A DNA stretch of 64,000 nucleotides. It comes from CAYXFD01 sp964464175. GTDB taxonomy: Bacteria > Cloacimonadota > Cloacimonadia > Cloacimonadales > JAJBBL01. The notes under the pieces are model-generated. The model was not told the DNA's origin. It saw only the letters and a program-made list of their open reading frames with translations, and did no database searches. The stretch's first letter is position 1, and every line of letters starts with the position of its first letter. The stretch covers positions 62,001-126,000 of the forward strand of contig CAYXFD010000005.1 of NCBI GenBank assembly GCA_964464175.1, read 5' to 3'. Positions 36,616-44,004 of the stretch are shown piece by piece. The position numbers were made by a program, and so were the translations under genes.

Positions 36616-38643
36616 TTATTTCAAGATCATCATCTTCCGGGTGATTTCCTCTTTGTCCGTAACAAGCCGGTAGAGATAAACGCCTGATGGCAATTCTCTC
36701 CCTCTTTCATCTCTCCCATTCCAGACCACCTGATGATCACCGGCAGACCTATATCCATCATAAAGCGTTTTCACTCTTTGACCTTTGATATTATAGACGG
36801 CAAGCTGCACTTTTTCGGATCGAGCAAGGCTGAATTCGATAGTAGTTTCCGGATTGAACGGGTTGGGGTAATTCTTCTTCAGGGTATTGGCATAATCGAC
36901 CGCAAGGACTTCATCATCTGTATCTGTTGCCGGAAAGTTAATGTCAAGAGACGTGTAAACAAGATCACCACCTGTATCGGGACCGTTTCCAACTATAAAA
37001 GAACCGTAATCATTCTGACTATAGAAGAAGAGATGGATCCGGTACCATTCATCATAAAGATGCTCTATATGGTCTGACAGATACCAGTATGCCGGTATCA
37101 TACCGGCTAATTCGGGAGTTTCGAGAGAATTCAGGATTATGGGATCTTCCCAGGTCTCTCCGTAATCAGCAGAGATCATTATATGGGTTTCCGGCACTGC
37201 AGCCCAGTCAGCATAATCGTCATCTTCATAAATATGAAACTGATACGCTTTTGTACTCTCCTGAAAGAGAGCAACCATTCTCGGACCGTCCTGTATTATC
37301 CGGTGATAGTTTTCTTTAAAAATATCGCCGTGATCATACCAATAGCAGGGAAAACTATAATTATAAACTAAGTCCCACCAAGGGGTATACTTCCATGGTA
37401 AATAGGGGGTGCCGTCTTCATTACGGGGATATAGGTCGGTAATTATGAACTCTTCACTGCTGCGATCAAATTTTACATGCTTGCTCGTAGTAAAACTCGG
37501 ATACCAGGTGTTTTCCTCGGTAGATAATGTATAAAGGGCTGCAAAATGATAGTTGCCCTGATCGTCCAGGGCAACATTTGAACGGTTAACATAAGGTTTA
37601 TACCGCATATCCTGATAGGGAAACAAGTCCACATCGGGATTATCTACCGGTATGGTGGGGTCTCCTGTGTAGAGTGTCCAGTCTCCTTCCCCGTAGTTGT
37701 CATTCTCTAATACGAATAAAACCGAGGTGTCAGGGTAAGGTTCATCCGTATCAAGCTGCTTAGTATGACCGGCGAAAGCAATTCTTCCGGTATGCCGCGA
37801 AACAACAGGAGCACCAAAAGGTCTGATATCCATATCCCGCCAGGCATTCATCTGCGGTATAGTGATATAGGTCCACATATCAGGATCGTAGAGAATAAGA
37901 TCAGAATGATCAGTGAAATCTGCAAAAGCAATCAGGTAGTTTCCGCAATTTAGGTCGGATAAGTTTGGGGTAACATTTTGTCCGATTACATAGATCCTTT
38001 TCTGACCGGGATTGGGAGAAGGTCCTATGAATACTTGAGGCCAGATGAATTGCTGACCGGGAACACCATCTATTGTGTAGGGATTGTCTATCACATTGTA
38101 CGGTGTTGTCCATAAGCCAGGGTCTCCCAAAAGACTGTATTGATCAATCGTTAACGGACATTGAAAATAATCGGGATCAGCAGAACTAAAGCTGTGCCAG
38201 GATAAAATGGGATTTCCCGTATCGGGATCAATGTCAATCCCCGGAAAACCTTCAGAGTCCGGAACCCCGAAGGAACCAAACGGGTATATTTCGCCCTCCT
38301 TGATATATACGGAATAGACACTTCTGGTACCGCCGGCAGCGGGAGTAGCCTGAAATGCAAGATAAATACCTCCCCCCTCATGATCACCCGCAGGAGATGA
38401 CTGAACCCGGATAGGTATTGAAACAAAAGAACCGGGAAAATAATCATACCAGGAAGCCATTAAAACTTTAGGCTCTACATTGAAGTTGTATTCGGGAATA
38501 CTACGTTGAACGGGTTCTCTAACCTCGGAATTAACCTCTTTCAGGATAATTTCTTCCGGCAGATCGACCGGCTGCCTGATCTCTGCAAAGAGAAAATTTG
38601 CCGATATGACGGCAGTAGTAATGAATAAAACAATGCCTTTCAT
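36616..38643 (-). CDS. Secreted protein with sialidase-like Asp-box and C-terminal sorting domain
   Basis: A ~675-residue exported protein. The leader is MKGIVLFITTAVISANFLFA; I start at ATG 38643, which has GGGGG just upstream, rather than four codons earlier at 38655. One clear Asp-box (SADYGETWEDP) and several repeats of the form 'GNYHFAALYTL' suggest a BNR/beta-propeller fold like sialidases, but catalytic residues cannot be assigned. The C-terminus is a FlgD-like sorting domain (NYPNPFNPETTIEFSLA ... VQLAVYNIKGQRVKTLYDG ... GVYLYRLVT ... RKMMILK). Confidence 0.75.
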   Translation of the reverse strand: MKGIVLFITTAVISANFLFAEIRQPVDLPEEIILKEVNSEVREPVQRSIPEYNFNVEPKVLMASWYDYFPGSFVSIPIRVQSSPAGDHEGGGIYLAFQATPAAGGTRSVYSVYIKEGEIYPFGSFGVPDSEGFPGIDIDPDTGNPILSWHSFSSADPDYFQCPLTIDQYSLLGDPGLWTTPYNVIDNPYTIDGVPGQQFIWPQVFIGPSPNPGQKRIYVIGQNVTPNLSDLNCGNYLIAFADFTDHSDLILYDPDMWTYITIPQMNAWRDMDIRPFGAPVVSRHTGRIAFAGHTKQLDTDEPYPDTSVLFVLENDNYGEGDWTLYTGDPTIPVDNPDVDLFPYQDMRYKPYVNRSNVALDDQGNYHFAALYTLSTEENTWYPSFTTSKHVKFDRSSEEFIITDLYPRNEDGTPYLPWKYTPWWDLVYNYSFPCYWYDHGDIFKENYHRIIQDGPRMVALFQESTKAYQFHIYEDDDYADWAAVPETHIMISADYGETWEDPIILNSLETPELAGMIPAYWYLSDHIEHLYDEWYRIHLFFYSQNDYGSFIVGNGPDTGGDLVYTSLDINFPATDTDDEVLAVDYANTLKKNYPNPFNPETTIEFSLARSEKVQLAVYNIKGQRVKTLYDGYRSAGDHQVVWNGRDERGRELPSGVYLYRLVTDKEEITRKMMILK

Positions 38644-38655
38644 TATAACCCCCAT

Positions 38656-39282
38656 TTTTCACTTAGAATGCTTGTGATCCATTTTAACAAAACTCATTCT
38701 CTTTAAAAGAATAGTCAGGCACCTTGGAATTAATTTTGATTATAAAAGATATGTTTTATTGTCAAGCATTAATTTCATCATTAGTCCTGCCCTAAAAAAA
38801 GGAGACCGTTAAGTTGCCCTCTGGATTTGGTCAATCAATTTATTCATAATCCATCCATTGGTCTTTACTCTTGAATAATTACTTCAAATCTACTTGAAAA
38901 AATACCACTTAGCTGTTAACTATATTCACCCAGTCTTTGGTTTCTTTGAGGAGTAAAAATGAAAGAACAAGTGTTTACAAGAAGCAAAGAGATAGCTTTC
39001 TCATAAGGCAGTCTGTATCTGGCGGGAAAGCGTTTACTTCATCCAGCCTGAACGTTAAACGAACAGCTTTAGAAGGATCAGGTTGTTCGTGGTTGTTCGT
39101 GGTCTTCCTATGGGCATGTTTTTCCTTATAGGGCGTTTAGTTAATCTACTATTTACTACATCTCATTCGTTAGTTTCCTCGGCACCTCACTCGCGTCTGC
39201 CTCTGTCATTCCTTCTTTCGAAAAATTTCGCCTGCCTGCGGCAGTAATAAAACAAGTGCCAAGTAACAAGGAGCAAGTGTCC
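38656..39282. other. Intergenic region downstream of the first DGR-target paralog
   Basis: About 630 bases without a gene. The right end shares TTGTTACTTGGCACTTGTT (minus strand) with the region downstream of the second paralog (near 41588-41612), so the two gene copies were duplicated together with their 3' flank. A doubled CGAACAAC block near 39090 is the only other structure. Confidence 0.55.
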
Positions 39283-41113
39283 TTAATTGAGAGTCCTGAC
39301 GCTCCTGAACCCGCTATAGTCGCTGATGCCGGTCGGAAAGCCGAGGTAGCGGTACCACGATCGCAGGTAGCTGGGGAAGGGGCCAGCTACCGCCCCGCAC
39401 CACACGGTTGGAACTTGTGCTGCTCCAAAAGCTATCCGTCCAGTTAAAGACATTACCTACCATATCATAAACACCAAAAGGTGACTGCATGTCGGATGTC
39501 TGAAAGTCCTGATAGGTCTGGCCATTATAAAAACCAACCGGAGATGTTCCATTATCCCAGGGATCACCGCTATTCAGGTAATTTGCCCGGCTGCCATCTA
39601 TATCGTCACCCCAGGGATAGATAAAGCCTGTCATACCACGGGCTGCTTTCTCCCATTCATGCTCTGTAGGTAATCGCCAGCCATAATAATCTGCAAAATG
39701 CCATGCTCCAAACCAGCTGACCCTTACAACCGGGTGATTTAGGTAATCATCTACTGTAAAGCCTGATGGAGTATTCAAGGTAAACTCACCATTGCTGTAA
39801 GATATCTGGGCAAAATTGTAAGATGATGGTATCCCGAGCTGATAAAAAGGAAGATTCCCTGGCCCCCAATGCTGATCTCCAGGATAATATCCCTGAACTT
39901 CACTGCCCGATACCCAAATATCTCCTGCTGCATAAGCTTCCTGAAGATACGCTAAATACTGGGCATTGGTGACCTCATATTTCATGATCTCATAGTCGTA
40001 ATCTATGTTTAGAATATCATTATTCTGCCCATAAGTATAGTCACCGGCAGGGATAAGACACCATTCAAATCCATCGGCTTCTAAACTTGCAACTGCTGTT
40101 ACATAGTAGAATCTTCTTTCGTCTGTTACCGGTGCCGTCCAGGATGTACTGTCAAATGTCCCTGTCAAATCTTCTTCAAATATTCCATCGGGTTCTGCCG
40201 AGGAATAAACTATGTAATAGTTTGCGTTTTCGCCCTCGCCCCAACTGATGGTTATAAACTCATCCACTATAGAAACTTCAACATTTATCGGTGGATCAGG
40301 AATTATTGGAACAAAAACAAAAGCTATGTTAGAAGATTCTGATTCGCCTGTATCGTAGAGAGCTGTTACATAATAGTTGTAGGTTACACCATTGACAACT
40401 GTAGTATCTTCATAACAGGTATGATCAACAAGTTGAATATTTATCTGGTCTCCATCCCGATAGACATTATAACCCAACAGTTCTTGACGATTATCACTCT
40501 GACTGTATTGAACTGATCTTTGTGTTGAGCCGGCGACTCTGAGAACTGAGGGAGGTTCGGGAGCCTCCCATTCCAGCGAAACCATGTTATCATCTGCCGT
40601 AGCGCTGAGACTGTGCGGGGGATATATAGGAGCTAATGGAGTTGCTTCTACTGTATCCGATGCAAAAGATTCTCCGATACTGTATAATGCCGTTACATAG
40701 TATTGATAAGTAACACCGCTTACCACTCCTGTATCACTGTAATAACTCTCTCCCGCACTTGTCGTGTGGATCAAAGTTCCGTTTCGATACACATTATATC
40801 CTGCCAGAGTTCGCAACGAAACGTCACTAAATCTTTCTGCAGAAGAATCCCTTAGTATATTATCCTTTTTGCTGCTTCTTAGTTTCTCGCCATTTTCAGC
40901 CATTGATCTCTTTGGGGCTCTCAAGATTTCTCTCCCAGCCGGTTCGCTCCAATTAAGATGAACAACTACATGACCGGCTTGGGCTGATAAGTTGTAAGGC
41001 ATATCTAATGAATTTATCGTTAACAGATTAGACACATTATACCCGATAGCCCGTTCGGCTAACAGCAGGGAAGAGCTTACCATCAATAAGATAAAGAAAA
41101 CTGCCTTTTTCAT
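39283..41113 (-). CDS. Secreted SUMF1-fold protein with fibronectin modules; DGR-type variable C-terminus, frameshifted (paralog A)
   Basis: About 600 residues: signal peptide (MKKAVFFILLMVSSSLLLA), three fibronectin-III-like modules (GYNVYRNGTLIHTT; GYNVYRDGDQINIQ; PPINVEVSIVDEFITISWG), then the SUMF1 fold from FEWCLIPAGDYTYGQ to FGVYDMVGNVFNWTDSFWSS and NRVVRGGSW. After GGSW the open frame leaves the family pattern and stops at 39314. A 2-base deletion relative to paralog B explains this: in the neighbouring frame the sequence continues SYLRSWYRYLGFPTG ... GFRSVRTLN to a stop at 39283-39285, matching the family end. I give the restored extent. ATG follows AAAGGAG. Confidence 0.8.
39301..39391 (-). 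other. Candidate DGR variable repeat (VR) of paralog A
   Basis: By hand alignment this ~90-base segment is only about 55-60% identical to 41690-41782, while the ~54 bases just upstream in the gene are about 90% identical and the 3' edge (GTCAGGACTCT) is identical. Variable codons are mostly of the form NNY (TAC, TAC, CTC, GGC, TTT, GGC, ATC, AGC, GAC, TAT, AGC), as expected from adenine mutagenesis of AAY codons. It contains the perfect inverted repeat GGTAGCTGG/CCAGCTACC. Confidence 0.6.
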
Positions 41114-41240
41114 TACATGCTCCTTTATATATTACAAATCGTCTTAATTCATCCAACGGCTTTCGTTTCCTACTAACTGCCGGATATCTACTGCTTTTTG
41201 CCTTTTTCGGCACGAATAGGTCTGGACTCTCTTGTCCCCG

Positions 41241-41393
41241 CTAACTCCGTATAGATAGCAGATTGATCTCTTTTTCGGAATTGAATTCAAATGCTGCCGA
41301 TTTGTATCTCTTACGTTGCTCCGCTTTCTTGGCTGCTATGTATAAATTCTCGAAACCTACGAATCTATCCCAGAGATTTTTATGCTTTTTCAT
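41241..41393 (-). pseudogene. DGR reverse transcriptase, N-terminal remnant
   Basis: A 50-codon frame beginning MKKHKNLWDRFVGFENLYIA, then AKKAEQRKRYKSAAFEF and EINLLSIRS before a TAG. This lines up with the conserved start of DGR-type reverse transcriptases such as Bordetella Brt (RHRNL...ENLL.AYRK....KR....EF....NLLALQ). The palm domain with YxDD and everything after it is missing: the ~130 bases that follow, up to the start of paralog A, show no RT motif. The frame overlaps the avd remnant by 14 bases, a normal avd-RT junction. Confidence 0.75.
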
Positions 41394-41532
41394 AATATTT
41401 GATCCAACTTCCAAGCATAGAACCTAACTCAACAATCATCCCGCTTAAAAACCCATACTGCTTCAGAGAAAGCCACTTGATAGTATTATAGATATTATCA
41501 ATGATGGGTAATTCTGGCTTACCTTTTTCCAT
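41380..41532 (-). pseudogene. Avd (accessory variability determinant) remnant
   Basis: A 50-codon frame, MEKGKPELPIIDNIYNTIKW then LSLKQYGFLSGMIVELGSML and GSWIKYYEKA. The end matches the last helix of Avd (in Bordetella: VLIAEVGRILGSWIARV), and the beginning looks like an Avd/S23-type four-helix-bundle N-terminus, so about 70 residues appear to be deleted from the middle. It lies between paralog B and the RT remnant, the position avd has in classic DGR cassettes. Confidence 0.65.
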
Positions 41533-41618
41533 GTTCCTACCTTATATGTTGCTTCTCCCAAAAAAACGTTCGGGCTTCCCTGAAAATAACAAGTGCCAAG
41601 TAACAAAGAACAAGACTG

Positions 41619-41666
41619 CCCTGTGAAATTGAGCGGAGCGAACCTGCGAAGCAGGATTTCATAGGG
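41619..41666. repeat. Hairpin immediately downstream of the paralog B variable repeat
   Basis: CCCTGTGAAAT (41619-41629) pairs with ATTTCATAGGG (41656-41666) with one mismatch, and inside it CCTGC-GAA-GCAGG (41643-41655) forms a short stem. It starts five bases after the stop codon of paralog B. DGR targets carry a hairpin/cruciform just past the initiation-of-mutagenic-homing sequence; this is a candidate for it. Paralog A lacks the insert. Confidence 0.5.
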
Positions 41667-41671
41667 TGTCC

Positions 41672-42865
41672 TTAATCTAGAGTCCTGACGCAGCGAAACC
41701 CGATAACCATGCCGTCGTAGGTCGGACTAGAATAGTTACGGGACCAAGTCTGGAGGTCGCTGGTGAAGAGGTTCCCGCTACTGCCCCGCACCACACGGTT
41801 ACTAATTGTGCTGCTCCAAAAACTATCCGTCCAGTTCCTGGCATTGCCTGACATGTCATAGACACCAAAGGGTGATGGACTGTCGGTTGTCTGAAAGCCT
41901 TGGTAGATCTGACCATTGTAAAAATCTACCGGGGTTGTACCATTATCCCAAGGATCGCCACTCTCCCAGTAATTTGCCTGGCTGCCGTCAATTGTATCAC
42001 CCCAGGGATAATCATAACCGGTCATGCCGCGGGCTGCCTTTTCCCATTCATGCTCCGTAGGTAATCGCCATCCATAATAATCAGCAAAATGCCACGCTCC
42101 AAACCAAGTTATTCTAACTACAGGATGATTCAGATAGTCATCAACAGTGAAGCCTGAAGGGGCATTCAAGATAAACTCGCCATTGCTGAAAGATATTCTT
42201 GCAAATTTATAACTCCCTGACGGTGTACCAAGAGAATACAACTGCCTATTACCTGCCCCCCAATGCTGGTCTCCAGGGTAATATCCCTGCACTTCACTGC
42301 CTGACACCCAGACATCTCCTACTGCATAAGCCTCCTGGAGATAGGCCAGATACTGGGCATTAGTTACCACATATTTCATGATCTCGTAGTCGTAGGGAAT
42401 ATTCAGAATTGTGTTATCTTGTCCATAAGTATAATTGCTTGCCGTAATGAGGCACCATTCAGCATCGATTGAGCCTGTTTGTTCGTCATCAGCAATGATC
42501 TTGAATTGAAACTCTTCATTATAGATACCTGGATACTCTGCTGCAACATCCCAAACAATGTGTTTTCCGGTTCCGGAAAGAATACCGCTGCCGATATCAC
42601 TGCCGGGCAATGTCATCTGACAGGTGAAATTCCAGGTTGCACCACCGTCATCGGAAGCCTGCATTGAAACAGTCATTTCATTACCATCCGCATCATAGAG
42701 GTCATAAAATATGTCTACGAGCATAGATCCATCATCCCGCTGGGCTGCCTGGACATTGGTTACTACGGGGGCGGTGTTGGCATACGCTAACGGTGCATAG
42801 ATGAAAAAAATGATGTATGAAACAATTAAATGAGGTCTGTCAAATAAATTAAAAATCTTAACCAT
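41672..42865 (-). CDS. Secreted SUMF1-fold protein with DGR-type variable C-terminus (paralog B)
   Basis: A 397-residue exported protein: leader (ending APLAYA), an ~85-residue beta domain (APVVTNVQAAQRDDGSMLVD ... VWDVAAEYPGIYNEEFQFKI) commonly found in front of SUMF1 folds, then the fold itself (EWCLITASNYTYGQ, MKYVVTNAQYLAYLQEAYA, RLPTEHEWEKAARGMTGYDY, FGVYDMSGNARNWTDSFWSS, NRVVRGSSG ... VIGFRCVRTLD). Closely similar to paralog A throughout the fold apart from the last ~30 variable codons. It would be the target gene of the decayed DGR that follows it on the same strand. ATG follows AAGGGAG. Confidence 0.85.
   Translation of the reverse strand: MVKIFNLFDRPHLIVSYIIFFIYAPLAYANTAPVVTNVQAAQRDDGSMLVDIFYDLYDADGNEMTVSMQASDDGGATWNFTCQMTLPGSDIGSGILSGTGKHIVWDVAAEYPGIYNEEFQFKIIADDEQTGSIDAEWCLITASNYTYGQDNTILNIPYDYEIMKYVVTNAQYLAYLQEAYAVGDVWVSGSEVQGYYPGDQHWGAGNRQLYSLGTPSGSYKFARISFSNGEFILNAPSGFTVDDYLNHPVVRITWFGAWHFADYYGWRLPTEHEWEKAARGMTGYDYPWGDTIDGSQANYWESGDPWDNGTTPVDFYNGQIYQGFQTTDSPSPFGVYDMSGNARNWTDSFWSSTISNRVVRGSSGNLFTSDLQTWSRNYSSPTYDGMVIGFRCVRTLD
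41690..41782 (-). other. Candidate DGR variable repeat (VR) of paralog B
   Basis: Counterpart of 39301-39391. Variable codons TCC, AAC, TAT, TCT, AGT, TAC, GAC, GGC, GTT and ATC are nearly all NNY (ATG is the exception), and fixed positions (TGG, CCG ACC, GGG TTY) are shared with paralog A. Adjacent DGR gene remnants support the reading. Confidence 0.6.
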
Positions 42866-43203
42866 ATCTTACTCCCTTAATCAATTGATCTATTGCTTCA
42901 ATCCTAATACTTCTTATGAAGAACCGGTCATCATACTTATTGTCGTTTCAGTAGCTTTTTTCATCAACTTCCCGTAAAAAGGGAGGCAGAGATATCGAAA
43001 ATACATTTCAAAAAAGCCTTTCATACCGCATGTTCTCTTGTAATTATCAAAACATCTAAGGACAGATGGCCATTATTAATAAGCTATCTAGGTTACTGTT
43101 TCCGAGAAAAATGCAGTTCCATACTTCATAGTGCACTTTACGATTTATGTTTCTAATTAGTCAACAACTTTTTGCCTTTGATGACTAAAAACCTCATTTG
43201 GTT
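42866..43203. other. Intergenic region, nothing recognised
   Basis: About 340 AT-rich bases between the pseudogene and the start of paralog B. No gene, repeat or clear promoter is seen apart from the AAGGGAG ribosome-binding site of paralog B at its left edge. Confidence 0.5.
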
Positions 43204-43608
43204 TTATTTAGCAGTTTGTTTTAACGCTTTCTTTCTTAGGCTCTCAATCTTCTTTTTCCAATCGCCTGTCCATCTTGATTTTATAGCTCTTTTCCACAGA
43301 GCAATCACATCATCATATCTTCCCTCTTTTTCAAAAGTTCTTCAGCTTTTTTCGTAACCCTTAATGCTATATACAATCGATCCTTTTTTTTGAATAGAGC
43401 AGCTAATACCATTAGAAATCTTGCACTTGGGAAGCGAGAATGCAGCAGCCATTTGGGCTCGGACATTGATCGGCTTAGGAGAGTTGTTAAGCACTGATTT
43501 CAGGCATTTGTCACACATAATGCACTTTACCGGATAACGGATCAGATTTACACATAAGGATGTAATAGAGCAGAAGAGAACGACACCTAAGATCAATCCG
43601 GCTAGCAA
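43204..43608 (-). pseudogene. Decayed membrane-anchored TPR-like protein with in-frame stop
   Basis: One frame of 135 codons is interrupted by a single UGA at 43342-43344. Upstream: MLAGLILGVVLFCSITSLCV (membrane anchor), a CIMCDKC motif and VRAQMAAAFSLPKC. Downstream: EKEGRYDDVIALWKRAIK, a helical TPR-like stretch, then WKKKIESLRKKALKQTAK. Around the stop, the alternative frame reads KKAEELLKK, so two compensating slips in A-runs could also restore a continuous protein. Either way it looks broken. Confidence 0.5.
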
Positions 43609-43752
43609 ATCTTATCCTACCAATCCATAGAGGAGGTAATTAGGGATATTATCAAAGCTATACAAGAGAAACTTAGCAATCCTTTCCGGCGAGAAGAGAT
43701 CAAATCTCTGAGGTTTCTTGAAAGATCAGGGAAGAATAACATGAACAGATAC

Positions 43753-43780
43753 AAAAAAGCCTCTGCTTGTTGCAGAGGCT
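43753..43780 (-). terminator. Rho-independent terminator downstream of the tRNA-Asn fragment
   Basis: AGCCTCTGC (43758-43766) and GCAGAGGCT (43772-43780) form a perfect 9-bp stem with a 5-base loop; on the minus strand it is followed by six U's. It lies 10 bases past the 3' CCA of the tRNA fragment, so it is the original tRNA-Asn terminator. Confidence 0.85.
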
Positions 43781-43790
43781 CTATTTATAA

Positions 43791-43843
43791 TGGCTCCGGA
43801 AGAGGGATTCGAACCCCCGACCTAGTGGTTAACAGCCACCCGC
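43791..43843 (-). tRNA. 3' half of tRNA-Asn(GUU); attachment-site scar of an integrated island
   Basis: On the minus strand: anticodon arm GGTGG-CTGTTAA-CCACT (anticodon GTT), variable loop AGGTC, T-arm GGGGG-TTCGAAT-CCCTC, 3' acceptor strand TTCCGGA, discriminator G and encoded CCA. A matching 5' acceptor strand (TCCGGAA) and a D-arm are absent upstream, where the sequence is AT-rich and unrelated. The gene is therefore only its 3' half, the piece that tRNA-targeting integrases duplicate. Confidence 0.8.
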
Positions 43844-44004
43844 ATATTCTTAAAGTTTATGTCCATAAATCTCTTTATGTCAATCAATTAACCAAGCATA
43901 TAATCTTTGCCGGAATATCTCGTGTGCCACATTTGTGCCAATCGTGGCAAATTAAGAACAGTTTTCTTGTGAAAAAAGTGAATCGGTTAATCAGTATAGT
44001 TCTT

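Noticed and set aside
39075..39110. AAC-rich block (minus strand CGAACAACCACGAACAACC) as a DGR template repeat
   Set aside because: It lacks the fixed flanks GGGGCGGTAGCTGG and GTCAGGACTCT that a template for these variable repeats must share.
43342..43344. In-frame UGA as a selenocysteine codon
   Set aside because: No stem-loop of SECIS type follows it closely, the context (EKS-UGA-RTFEKEG) is not a redox site, and simple decay explains it.
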